Positions 7,144 through 15,196 of a DNA stretch of 35,433 nt are shown one piece after another. A program made the translations under genes and the position numbers. The DNA lies in contig NZ_LBMK01000005.1 of assembly GCF_001005295.1 (NCBI RefSeq), positions 380,377 to 415,809 on the forward strand. The letters run 5' to 3'. Position 1 is the first letter of the stretch; every line of letters begins with the position of its first letter. The notes under the pieces were generated by a model. It worked only from the letters and a program-made list of their open reading frames with translations, was not told the DNA's origin and did not search any database. The DNA is from Streptomyces yangpuensis. GTDB taxonomy: Bacteria; Actinomycetota; Actinomycetes; Streptomycetales; Streptomycetaceae.

Positions 7144-8735
7144 GAGGTGCCTCCTGCGAGGAGCTGCTGGACGGCCGGGTCGGTGAGGCCGAGGAGGAGC
7201 GCGGGCCACAGGCCGGCGAGGACGGTGAGGGCGACGAGCGGGGTCCAGGCGGCGAACTCGTAGCGGTGGACGTCCGCGACGGTGAGCTCGGGGCCGGCCT
7301 TCGGGTCGCCCATGCAGACGCGCCGTACGACGACCAGCAGGTAGGCGGCGGTGAGCAGGGTGCCGAGCGCGCCGACGGCGGTGTACGTGAGGAACGCGGG
7401 GCGGGACAGGCCCTCGGCAGGGTCGAACGCGCCGAAGAGGGCCAGCATCTCGCCCCAGAAGCCGGCCAGGCCGGGCAGGCCGAGGGAGGCGACGGCGGCG
7501 AAGGCGAGGAGGGCGCCGAAGCGGGGGGCGCGGCCGTAGAGGGCGGCGCCGGTGGCTCCGGCGAGGGTGTCGAGATCGGCGGTGCCGTAGCGGTCCTTGA
7601 GGGCGCCGACCAGGAAGAAGAGGAGGCCGGTGATCAGGCCGTGGGCGATGTTGGCGAAGAGGGCGCCGTTGACGCCGGTGGGGGTCATGGACGCGATGCC
7701 GAGGAGGACGAAGCCCATGTGGCCGACGGAGGAGTAGGCGATGAGGCGCTTGAGGTCGCCCTTGTTCCCCTTGCGGGCCAGCGCGAGGCAGGCGAGCGAT
7801 CCGTAGACGATGCCGACGACGGCGAAGGCGCCCAGGTAGGGGGCGAAGGCGGCCATCCCGTCGGGGGTGACGGGGAGCAGGATGCGGACGAACCCGTACG
7901 TGCCCATCTTGAGCAGGACGCCGGCCAGCAGGACGGATCCGACGGTGGGGGCGGCGGTGTGGGCGTCGGGCAGCCAGGTGTGCAGGGGCCACATCGGGGT
8001 CTTCACGGCGAGGCCGAGGCCGATGGCCAGGACGGCCAGCAGCTGCGTGGTACGGGACAGTTCGCGGCCGTTGTCAGTGGCGAGTGCCACCATGTCGAAT
8101 GTGTCCGCCGTCACACCGATGAGGAGGAGGCCGAGCAGCATGACGACCGAGCCGAGCAGTGTGTAGAGGATGAACTTCCAGGCGGCGGCCTGCCGCTGGG
8201 CACCGCCCCAGCGGGCGATGAGGAAGTACATCGGGATGAGGACCATCTCGAAGGCGAGGAAGAAGAGCAGCAGGTCGAGAACGGCGAAGGTCGCGAGGGT
8301 GCCGGACTCGAGTACGAGGAGCAGTGCGACGAAGGCCTTCGGGGAAGGGCCCGCGGGCAGCTTGAAGTAGCTGTAGAGCGCGCAGAGGAAGAACAGCAGC
8401 GCGGTCATCACGAGGAGGGGGAGCGAGATGCCGTCGACACCGAGGTGGATCCGGACGTCCAGCGCCGGGATCCAGCTGATGTCCGTCGTCGCCTGGAAGC
8501 GGGCGGGGGCGTCGTGGTCGAAGCCGAGGGCGAGGGCGATCGCCGCGGCGAGGATCACGCCGGTCACGGTCACGCCGTGCCGGAGCACGGCCTGCTCGGG
8601 GCTGCGGCCCTTGAGGCCGGGCGGGGCCGGCAGGAGGGCCGCGACGGCGCCGAGGAGCGGTGCGGCCACGAGGAACGCCAGAAGGAACTGCATCACGGAC
8701 GGGCTGATATCAATCACGGCTGACTCACGGCTCAC
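7140..8735 (-). CDS. nuoM: NADH-quinone oxidoreductase subunit M-like antiporter subunit
   Basis: An antiporter-like membrane subunit of 531 residues. Markers seen: LDLLLFFLAFEMVLIPMYFL with the functional glutamate of helix 5, VKTPMWPLHTWLPDAHTAAP with the helix-7 lysine, and VLLKMGTYGFVRI with the helix-8 lysine. The start is GTG 8735 (VSRESAVIDISPSV), overlapping the nuoL stop as GTGA like other junctions in this operon; GTG 8717 (VIDISP) is an alternative six codons in. The sequence differs from the usual actinobacterial main-operon NuoM as I remember it, fitting a second, divergent nuo set. Confidence 0.93.
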   Translation of the reverse strand: MSRESAVIDISPSVMQFLLAFLVAAPLLGAVAALLPAPPGLKGRSPEQAVLRHGVTVTGVILAAAIALALGFDHDAPARFQATTDISWIPALDVRIHLGVDGISLPLLVMTALLFFLCALYSYFKLPAGPSPKAFVALLLVLESGTLATFAVLDLLLFFLAFEMVLIPMYFLIARWGGAQRQAAAWKFILYTLLGSVVMLLGLLLIGVTADTFDMVALATDNGRELSRTTQLLAVLAIGLGLAVKTPMWPLHTWLPDAHTAAPTVGSVLLAGVLLKMGTYGFVRILLPVTPDGMAAFAPYLGAFAVVGIVYGSLACLALARKGNKGDLKRLIAYSSVGHMGFVLLGIASMTPTGVNGALFANIAHGLITGLLFFLVGALKDRYGTADLDTLAGATGAALYGRAPRFGALLAFAAVASLGLPGLAGFWGEMLALFGAFDPAEGLSRPAFLTYTAVGALGTLLTAAYLLVVVRRVCMGDPKAGPELTVADVHRYEFAAWTPLVALTVLAGLWPALLLGLTDPAVQQLLAGGTS

Positions 8736-10780
8736 GATCCGGCGTTGACGTTGGCGAGGACGGCGGTGGCGATCGCCAGGACCACGGCGCCGGCGAGCAG
8801 GGCGCTCAGGTAGCTCTGCACGTTGCCGGTCTGGGCGCGGCGTACGAGGCCGCCGAGCAGCCGGGTGCCGCTGCCCGCGCCGCGGACGTAGGTGTCCACG
8901 ACCTCGCGGTCGAGGAAGCCGACGAGGCGGGCGGCGGCGCGGACGGGGCGCACGAAGAGCCGGTCGTAGAGGGCGTCCAGGTGGAATCCGTCGGCGGCGT
9001 GGCGGTGCAGGGGGCCCAGGAGGGCCCGGCCGGGGTCGGCGGCGGGACCCGCCGGGACGGCGGGGTGCTCGTGGGTGACCTCCGCGACCTCGGGCGTCTC
9101 GGCCGCGGACTCGGCCGCCGCGGTGGCCGCGGACACCGTGGCGGCCACGGCGGCGGGCTGCTCGGCGGCGGTGGCACGGCGGGCGGGTCCGGCGGCGGGG
9201 GCCGAGGCGGCCCTGGCCGTGGCCCGCTGCCAGAGGGCGTAGGTGAGCATCGCGCCGAGGAGGGCGGCGCCCGTGCCGAGGACCGATGTGGCCACGGTCG
9301 GGGTGAGGGCCCTGCCGTCGAACCAGTCGGCGAGGGAGTCCGCCGCGAGGCCGAAGGCGACCGACGGAACGGCGAGCAGCCACAGCACGCCGGTCATGGC
9401 GAGGGGCTCCTTGCCGTGGTCGGGGGCGGGGGTGCCCCGGCCGCGGAAGGCCATCAGCCACAGGCGGGCGGCGTAGGCGGCGGTGAGCAGGGCGGTGAGC
9501 ACGCCGGAGATCAGCACCAGCCAGCCGGCGGCGCTGGGAGCGAGGTCCGAGTGGCCGGTGGCGGTCTGCTCGGCGGCGACGAGGACGGCTTCCTTGGAGA
9601 AGAAGCCGGCGAAGGGCGGGATGGCGGCGAGCGCGAGCAGCGCGATCGTCATCGTCCAGAAGGCGTCGGGAATGCGCTTGGCCAGGCCGTCCATCCGGGA
9701 CATGGCGGCCAGGGAGTTCGTACCGGCGGCGTGGATGATCACGCCCGCACCCAGGAAGAGGAGCGCCTTGAAGGCGCCGTGGGACAGGAGGTGGAAGACG
9801 GCGGCACCGCGGTCGCCGACGGCCAGGGCGCCGGTCATATAGGCGAGCTGGCCGATCGTGGAGTAGGCGAGGACCCGCTTGATGTCGTCCTGGGCGAGGG
9901 CGGCGAGGGCGGAGCCGACCATCGTGACGGCCGCCATGACGGCCATGACGACCAGTGCGGCGGCGGAGGCCGCGAAGACGGGCAGGAGGCGGGCGATGAA
10001 GTAGACACCGGCGGCGACCATCGTCGCGGCGTGGATCAGCGCGGAGACGGGGGTGGGGCCGGCCATCGCGTCGGGGAGCCAGGTGTGCAGCGGGAACTGC
10101 GCGGACTTGCCCGCGACGCCGGCGAGCAGGAGCAGTGCGATCAGCGTGGGGTGGTCGAGTCCGCCGGCGGCGACGGTCCCGAGGATCTTCGTGATCCGGA
10201 AGGAGCCGGCGTCGGTGGCGAGCGCGAAGAGACCGATCAGGAAGGGGACGTCGCCGAGCTTGGTGACGAGGAAGGCCTTCAGGGAGGCGGAGCGGGCCGC
10301 TTCGGTCTCCCAGTAGTGGCCGACGAGGAAGTAGGAGCAGATGCCCATGACTTCCCAGCCGACCAGCAGCACCATCAGGTCGCCCGAGTAGACGACGAGC
10401 AGCATGGCGGAGGTGAACAGGGAGACGAGAGCGGCGTACGACGGGTAGCGCGGGTCCTCACGGAGGTACGCCGTGGAGTAGAGCTGTACGCAGGTGGCGA
10501 CGACCCCGACCAGGACGGCGACCAGTGCGGCGAAGCCGTCGATGTAGAGCGAGAGGTCGATCGGCACCGAGCCGGTCGGGGTCAGCTCGGTCGCGGTGCT
10601 GATCGGCTGTCCGCCGCCCTGGCGGACGGCGACGGTCACGGCCAGTACGGCGGCGGCGAGCGTCGGCAGGATCGCGAGGGGGCGGACGAATCCGGGGGCG
10701 GTGCGGCCGAGGAGCAGGCCCGCCACCGCGCCCAGGAAGGGGAGCAGCGGGACGAGGACGGCGAGGGTCGTGGTGCTCAC
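8732..10780 (-). CDS. nuoL: NADH-quinone oxidoreductase subunit L-like antiporter subunit
   Basis: A 682-residue subunit, the largest of the membrane arm. Seen: VGWEVMGICSYFLVGHYW (functional Glu143), GKSAQFPLHTWLPDAMAGPT (Lys225), STIGQLAYMTGAL, and SHGAFKALLFLGAG (Lys338). After membrane segment 14-15 a hydrophilic stretch rich in Ala, Glu and Pro (about 520-585) precedes the lateral-helix region and final membrane anchor (about 655-678). That stretch looks like an added low-complexity linker, matching the tails on NuoC, NuoI and NuoK in this cluster. GTG 10780 overlaps the nuoK stop as GTGA. Confidence 0.95.
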   Translation of the reverse strand: MSTTTLAVLVPLLPFLGAVAGLLLGRTAPGFVRPLAILPTLAAAVLAVTVAVRQGGGQPISTATELTPTGSVPIDLSLYIDGFAALVAVLVGVVATCVQLYSTAYLREDPRYPSYAALVSLFTSAMLLVVYSGDLMVLLVGWEVMGICSYFLVGHYWETEAARSASLKAFLVTKLGDVPFLIGLFALATDAGSFRITKILGTVAAGGLDHPTLIALLLLAGVAGKSAQFPLHTWLPDAMAGPTPVSALIHAATMVAAGVYFIARLLPVFAASAAALVVMAVMAAVTMVGSALAALAQDDIKRVLAYSTIGQLAYMTGALAVGDRGAAVFHLLSHGAFKALLFLGAGVIIHAAGTNSLAAMSRMDGLAKRIPDAFWTMTIALLALAAIPPFAGFFSKEAVLVAAEQTATGHSDLAPSAAGWLVLISGVLTALLTAAYAARLWLMAFRGRGTPAPDHGKEPLAMTGVLWLLAVPSVAFGLAADSLADWFDGRALTPTVATSVLGTGAALLGAMLTYALWQRATARAASAPAAGPARRATAAEQPAAVAATVSAATAAAESAAETPEVAEVTHEHPAVPAGPAADPGRALLGPLHRHAADGFHLDALYDRLFVRPVRAAARLVGFLDREVVDTYVRGAGSGTRLLGGLVRRAQTGNVQSYLSALLAGAVVLAIATAVLANVNAGS

Positions 10781-11160
10781 GCGGCGACCTCCGGCCGGGC
10801 GGTGCTGGTGGTGTCTGCGGTGCTGTCGCCGGTGGCGTTCGGGTCGGGCTCGTGGCCCTCGGCGGTGTCGCGCAGGCGGTCGACGTCCGAGGTACCGCGG
10901 TTGCGGTAGACCATCAGCACGATCGCGAGGCCGATGCCGATCTCGGCGGCGGCGATGGCGATGGTGAAGAGGGTGAGGGCCTGGCCGGCGTGCAGGGTGT
11001 CGCGCAGCCAGACGTCGAAGGCCACCAGGTTGAGGTTGACGGCGTTGAGCATCAGCTCGACGGACATCAGGACCAGGATGGCGTTGCGGCGGGCGAGCAC
11101 TCCGTACAGGCCCGTGCAGAAGAGGAGCGCCGCGAGCACGGCGGGGTAGGCGAGGTGCAT
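10777..11160 (-). CDS. nuoK: NADH-quinone oxidoreductase subunit K with a polar C-terminal tail
   Basis: A 127-residue membrane protein; typical NuoK is about 100. Three membrane helices (residues 1-85) carry the two functional glutamates, Glu35 in MSVELMLNAVNLNLV and Glu73 in IAAAEIGIGLAI, corresponding to E. coli Glu36 and Glu72. From about residue 88 an acidic, Thr/Asp/Pro-rich tail follows (DVDRLRDTAEGHEPDPNATG) that the family usually lacks. ATG 11160 overlaps the nuoJ stop by one base (TGATG). Its role is proton translocation in the membrane arm. Confidence 0.94.
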   Translation of the reverse strand: MHLAYPAVLAALLFCTGLYGVLARRNAILVLMSVELMLNAVNLNLVAFDVWLRDTLHAGQALTLFTIAIAAAEIGIGLAIVLMVYRNRGTSDVDRLRDTAEGHEPDPNATGDSTADTTSTARPEVAA

Positions 11161-11771
11161 CAGCGCTTCCCCTTGTCACGGGCGTCGGCGTCACCGGCGT
11201 CACCGGCGTCGGCGGGGTCGTTGCGGCGGGACAGCACGATGGCGCCGATCAGGGCGGCGAGGAGGAGGACGGAGAGCGCCTCGAAGGGCAGCACCCAGTG
11301 CTGGAAGAGGATCTCGCCGGAGACCTTGGTGGAGCCCTGGACCGGCCCGTCGAGGTCGATCCAGGTGGTGCGGAAGGCGTCGACGACCACCCAGACCAGG
11401 GCGACGGCAGCGACGACGGCGACGCCGAGGGCGATCGGGCGGTTGCCGGAGTCGGCGTCCGGGGAGCGGCCGATGGGGGCCTTGGTGAGCATCAGTCCGA
11501 ACAGGAGGAGGACGATCACGGAACCGAGGTAGATCAGGACCTGGACCCAGGCGATGAACTCGGCGGTGAGCAGCAGGTACTCGACGGCGATGCCGCCGAG
11601 GGTGACGACCAGCCAGAGGGCGGCGTGCACCAGTTGCCTGGTGGTGACCGTGACGAGGGCCGCGCCGAGGGTGGCGAGGCCCACGAGGAGGAAGGCGATC
11701 TCGACGCCGGTCGGGGACAGGAAGCCGGGCCCGGTGGTGGCGGCTGCGGCCAGGGTGGCGGCGGGGGTCAC
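11160..11771 (-). CDS. nuoJ: NADH-quinone oxidoreductase subunit J
   Basis: A 203-residue membrane protein with about five helices. The segment AALWLVVTLGGIAVEYLLLT followed by AEFIAWVQVLIYLGSVIVLL is the conserved NuoJ core with its pi-bulge helix, here GGIAVEYL instead of the more usual GxxYxLL. The C-terminus is polar and repetitive (DPADAGDAGDADARDKGKR). GTG 11771 overlaps the nuoI stop (GTGA). It connects the NuoH quinone chamber with NuoK and the antiporters. Confidence 0.93.
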   Translation of the reverse strand: MTPAATLAAAATTGPGFLSPTGVEIAFLLVGLATLGAALVTVTTRQLVHAALWLVVTLGGIAVEYLLLTAEFIAWVQVLIYLGSVIVLLLFGLMLTKAPIGRSPDADSGNRPIALGVAVVAAVALVWVVVDAFRTTWIDLDGPVQGSTKVSGEILFQHWVLPFEALSVLLLAALIGAIVLSRRNDPADAGDAGDADARDKGKR

Positions 11772-12382
11772 GCGTCTGACTCCGGGGTCGGGGTGGTCGG
11801 CGGTTCGTTCTCGGCCGCCCGGGAGGCGGCTTCGGCTGCGGCGGCGGCCGCAGCGGCTGACGCTGCCGCTTCGGCCTTCTCCACCGCCTTGCGGGCGGCG
11901 GCGATCTCCTTGGGTTCCTCGGCGGCCGGGTCCAGGGCGGGCGGGGCCGGGACGGTCCACATCCACTCGCGGAGTTTGTCCCGCTCATGGGTCAGCTCGT
12001 GGATGTCGGTCTCCGCGTACTCGAACTCCGGCGACCAGAAGAGGGCGTCGAAGGGGCACACCTCGATGCAGATACCGCAGTACATGCAGAGGGAGAAGTC
12101 GATGGCGAAGCGGTCGAGCACGTTGCGGCTGCGCTCGCGGCCACCGGGGGTGGAGGCGGGGACCGTCTCCTTGTGGGAGTCGATGTAGATGCACCAGTCG
12201 GGGCACTCACGGGCGCAGAGCATGCAGACCGTGCAGTTCTCCTCGAACAGGCCGATGACCCCGCGGGAGCGGGGCGGGAGTTCGGGCTGGACGTCGGGGT
12301 ACTGGGCCGTGTGCGAGCGCTTCGTCATCGTGCGCAGTGTGACGGCCAGGCCCTTGGCGAGGCCGGATCCGGGGATGGGCAT
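11768..12382 (-). CDS. nuoI: NADH-quinone oxidoreductase subunit I, two [4Fe-4S] clusters
   Basis: A 204-residue ferredoxin-like protein with two complete cluster motifs: Cys50, 53, 56, 60 in CTVCMLCARECP and Cys99, 102, 105, 109 in CMYCGICIEVCP (clusters N6a and N6b). An extra Cys64 follows the first motif. From about residue 145 the protein becomes low complexity, with a charged helix and Ala-rich run (KAVEKAEAAASAAAAAAAA) and a Pro/Glu/Thr tail. In complex I it passes electrons to NuoB. With no NuoG or NuoEF in the cluster it may be the entry point for electrons, for example from ferredoxin (inference). ATG 12382 shares one base with the nuoH stop (TAATG). Confidence 0.95.
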   Translation of the reverse strand: MPIPGSGLAKGLAVTLRTMTKRSHTAQYPDVQPELPPRSRGVIGLFEENCTVCMLCARECPDWCIYIDSHKETVPASTPGGRERSRNVLDRFAIDFSLCMYCGICIEVCPFDALFWSPEFEYAETDIHELTHERDKLREWMWTVPAPPALDPAAEEPKEIAAARKAVEKAEAAASAAAAAAAAEAASRAAENEPPTTPTPESDA

Positions 12383-13350
12383 TACTGGATCGCCACCTTC
12401 ACGATGCCGGTGAGCGCGATCTGGGCGAGCGCGAGCGGGATGAGTGTGGTCCAGGCGAGCTTCTGGAGCTGGTCCTCGCGCAGGCGCGGGTAGCTCACGC
12501 GGAGCCAGATCACGACGAAGGCGAGGACCGCGGTCTTGAGCAGGGTCCAGACCCAGCCGAGGTCCTCGGCGCCGAAGGGGCCGTGCCAGCCGCCGAGGAA
12601 GAGGACGGTGGTGAGGAAGCAGAGGACGACGATGCCGGCGTACTCGGCGAGCAGGAAGAGCGCGAAGCGCAGGCCGGTGTACTCGGTGTACGCGCCGAAG
12701 ATGATCTCGGAGTCGGCCACGGGCATGTCGAAGGGGGGCCGCTGGAGTTCGGCGAGGCCGGCGGTGAAGAAGACGAGCGCGCCGACGATCTGCCAGGGCA
12801 GCCACCACCACTCGAAGGCCTCCACGATGCCGGGGAGGGAGACCGTCCCGGCGGCCATCGCCACGGAGGCGGCGGCGAGCAGCATGGGGAGTTCGTAGGC
12901 GAGCAGCTGGGCGGCGGTGCGGAGGCCGCCGAGCAGGGAGAACTTGTTCGCGGAGGCCCAGCCGGCCATGAGGGAGCCGAGGACTCCGACGCCCATGACG
13001 GCGAGTACGAAGAACACTCCGGCGTCGATGACCTGGCCGACCGCGCCCTCGCCCGGGCCGATGGGGATGGCGAGGAGGACGAGGAGGTACGGCAGCAGGG
13101 CGACGGCGGGGGCCAGCTGGAAGATCCGGCGGTCGGCGCCCGCGGGGACGACGTCCTCCTTCTGCGCGAACTTCACTCCGTCGGCGACGAGCTGGGCCCA
13201 GCCGTGGAAGCCGCCGGCGTACATGGGGCCGAGGCGGCCCTGCATGTGGGCCATCACCTTGTGCTCGGTCTGCCCGACGACGAGCGGGAGCACGAGGAAG
13301 ACGGCGAAGACGACGATCAGCCGCAGGGCGACGTCGAGGACGTCGTTCAC
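12382..13350 (-). CDS. nuoH: NADH-quinone oxidoreductase subunit H
   Basis: A 322-residue protein with eight or nine membrane helices that would form the quinone-binding chamber together with NuoB and NuoD. Conserved parts: EHKVMAHMQGRLGP near the start, LVADGVKFAQKED, and RPPFDMPVADSEIIFGAYTEY followed by GLRFALFLLAEY. The cytoplasmic loop usually reads PEAExEL; here it is PVADSEI (210-216), so one otherwise conserved glutamate is valine. This loop faces the peripheral subunits, and the change accompanies loss of nuoD from the cluster. GTG 13350 overlaps the nuoC stop (GTGA). Length is near normal (about 325-330). Confidence 0.94.
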   Translation of the reverse strand: MNDVLDVALRLIVVFAVFLVLPLVVGQTEHKVMAHMQGRLGPMYAGGFHGWAQLVADGVKFAQKEDVVPAGADRRIFQLAPAVALLPYLLVLLAIPIGPGEGAVGQVIDAGVFFVLAVMGVGVLGSLMAGWASANKFSLLGGLRTAAQLLAYELPMLLAAASVAMAAGTVSLPGIVEAFEWWWLPWQIVGALVFFTAGLAELQRPPFDMPVADSEIIFGAYTEYTGLRFALFLLAEYAGIVVLCFLTTVLFLGGWHGPFGAEDLGWVWTLLKTAVLAFVVIWLRVSYPRLREDQLQKLAWTTLIPLALAQIALTGIVKVAIQ

Positions 13351-14606
13351 GCGTCGCCTCCGTTGTCGGTGGTGGGGTGGTCGGTCTCGGGGGACGGGGA
13401 TTTCCCGGGCCCGGCCTTCGGGGCGGTCTCGGGGGCCGGCTCGTCGAAGGCGGGCTTCGGGTCGTGCCAGGGGGCGTCAGAGCTGCGGGGTGCCGTGCGG
13501 CGCGGTGCGCGCGGCGCGGGCTCCGCGGCCGGAGCCGCGTCGGTGGCCTGGCTGGCGGAGCCGTCCGCCGCCGAGCGGGTGCGGCGCGGCGGGCGCGGCG
13601 CGGCTTCGGGAACCTCTGTGGCCGGAGCGGCCTCCGCGGCCTGGCCGGCCGAGCCGTCGTCGGCGGCGGCGGCGGAGCGGGCGGGGCGGGCCGGGGCTTC
13701 GGGGGCGTCCGCGGCAGCGGCGTCAGCCGCCTGGCTCGCGGAACCGTCCGCCGCCGAGCGGGTACGGCGCGGCGGGCGCGGCGCGGCTTCGGGAACCTCT
13801 GTGGCCGGAGCGGCCTCCGCGGCCTGGCCGGCCGGGCCGTCCGCCGCCGAGCGGGTGCGGCGGGCCGGAGCGTCCGCCTGCGGGGCCGTCTGCGCGGCCT
13901 GGGTCGCCGAGCCTTCGGCCACCGAGCGGGTGCGGCGGACGGGGGCGCCCTCGCGCGGAGCGCGGGCCGCTGCACCGGCCGCTCCCGCGGCGCGCGGGGT
14001 GCGGGCCGGGCGGGCCGGGGCGGGCGGGAGCTGGCCCTTCATCGGGCCCCAGTCGTTGGGGTCCGGCACACCGGGCGGCAGCATCTGACGGCGCTTCGGG
14101 GCGTCGGGGTCGTGGGCCTCGCCCGGTTCCTTCGCACCCGGCCAGGCCTTCGCGACGCGCGCGGCCAGCACGAAGTCCTTGCGCAGCGGGTGCCCCTCGA
14201 AGTTCTCCGGGAGCAGGAGGTGCACCAGGTGCGGGTGGTCGGTGAAGGTGATCCCGAACATCTCGAACGTCTCGCGCTCGTGCCACTCCGCCCCCGCGTA
14301 GACGGCGACGGCCGACGGCAGGGAGGGGGCGCTGTGCGGAACGGTCGTGCGCAGCAGGAGCCGGCGTACCCGGTGGTTCTCCAGCGAGGCGACGTGCGCG
14401 CAGACCCGCAAGCCGGTGCCGGGCTCGTCCACGGCGCTCAGCCAGTCGAAGTACGTGCAGCCCAGTTTGTCCCGGGCGATCTCCAGGGCGGAGATCCAGC
14501 TGCCCACGGGCACGTCCACGGTGAGGACGTCGTAGGAGAGCTCGGCGACGGCCTCGGCACCGAAGACCGTCGGGGCGGCGTCGGGAAGGGAGTCGTAGAG
14601 GTTCAC
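13347..14606 (-). CDS. nuoC: NADH-quinone oxidoreductase subunit C with a repeat-rich C-terminal extension
   Basis: A 419-residue protein. Residues 25-150 are the 30-kDa complex I domain, with the signature WHERETFEMFGITFTDHPHL and ENFEGHPLRKDF. After about residue 190 the sequence is low complexity: roughly five copies of a unit like RRTRSAADGSASQA (from residue 224 to 371) separated by Ala/Pro/Glu-rich spacers. Ordinary NuoC is about 180-250 residues; where it is longer, it is usually fused to NuoD, but nothing here resembles NuoD. The tail therefore sits where nuoD should be. GTG 14606 overlaps the nuoB stop; the nuoC stop overlaps the nuoH start. The tail is probably disordered and positively patched; its role is unknown. 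Confidence 0.92.
   Translation of the reverse strand: MNLYDSLPDAAPTVFGAEAVAELSYDVLTVDVPVGSWISALEIARDKLGCTYFDWLSAVDEPGTGLRVCAHVASLENHRVRRLLLRTTVPHSAPSLPSAVAVYAGAEWHERETFEMFGITFTDHPHLVHLLLPENFEGHPLRKDFVLAARVAKAWPGAKEPGEAHDPDAPKRRQMLPPGVPDPNDWGPMKGQLPPAPARPARTPRAAGAAGAAARAPREGAPVRRTRSVAEGSATQAAQTAPQADAPARRTRSAADGPAGQAAEAAPATEVPEAAPRPPRRTRSAADGSASQAADAAAADAPEAPARPARSAAAADDGSAGQAAEAAPATEVPEAAPRPPRRTRSAADGSASQATDAAPAAEPAPRAPRRTAPRSSDAPWHDPKPAFDEPAPETAPKAGPGKSPSPETDHPTTDNGGDA
13494..13937 (-). repeat. Repeat-coding tail of nuoC
   Basis: This stretch codes residues 224-371 of NuoC, about five degenerate copies of RRTRSAADG(S/P)A(S/G)QA plus spacer, with unit spacing about 30 residues. Within it 13561-13651 and 13744-13834 are the same 91 bases with one mismatch, 183 bases (61 codons) apart, so at least one duplication was recent. 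Confidence 0.85.
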
Positions 14607-15196
14607 GCGCCGGCCTCCCGGGCGGGCGCGGGCGGGGGCGTGACCAGGCCGCTGGTGAGCTGGGAGACGGACGGGCCCGCGGCGTACCGCTCGGCCAGCG
14701 ACTCGCGGGCGATCTTCTCCTGGAGCTTGAGGATGCCCTGGAGGAGCGCCTCCGGCCGGGGCGGGCAGCCGGGCACGTAGACATCGACGGGGATGATCTG
14801 GTCGACGCCCTTCGTCACCGAGTACGAGTCCCAGTACGGGCCGCCGCAGTTGGAGCAGGCGCCGAAGGAGATGACGTACTTCGGCTCCGGCATCTGCTCG
14901 TAGAGCCGCTTGACGGCGGGGGCCATCTTGTCCGTGACGGTGCCCGAGACGATCATCAGGTCGGCCTGGCGCGGACCCGGCGCGAAGGGGATGACCCCGA
15001 GCCGGATGAAGTCGTGCCGGGCCATCGACGCGGCGATGAACTCGATCGCGCAGCAGGCGAGGCCGAAGTTGAAGACCCACAGGCTGTACCGGCGGCCCCA
15101 GTTCAGGACCACCTTCATCGGTTCCGGGGCCAGACGGGAGAGGACTCCGAGGCGCTTGGGCTCCGGGAGCAGCTCCGGCTGAGGTGTCACGTCCAT
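14603..15196 (-). CDS. nuoB: NADH-quinone oxidoreductase subunit B, cluster N2 subunit
   Basis: A 197-residue protein. The four ligands of [4Fe-4S] cluster N2 are present: Cys48-Cys49 (NFGLACCAIEF), Cys114 (SFGACSNCGG) and Cys144 (VPGCPPRPEAL). An additional Cys117 lies next to the third ligand. N2 is the last cluster and reduces quinone at the interface with NuoD, which is not encoded here. ATG 15196 lies inside the end of nuoA (10-base overlap). The core runs to about residue 165; the tail is short and Pro/Ala-rich. Confidence 0.94.
   Translation of the reverse strand: MDVTPQPELLPEPKRLGVLSRLAPEPMKVVLNWGRRYSLWVFNFGLACCAIEFIAASMARHDFIRLGVIPFAPGPRQADLMIVSGTVTDKMAPAVKRLYEQMPEPKYVISFGACSNCGGPYWDSYSVTKGVDQIIPVDVYVPGCPPRPEALLQGILKLQEKIARESLAERYAAGPSVSQLTSGLVTPPPAPAREAGA

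Noticed and set aside
13347..13700. A NuoD remnant inside the NuoC tail
   Set aside because: I looked for NuoD hallmarks such as the N-terminal His and the ExxHH region and found none; the tail is simple repeats.
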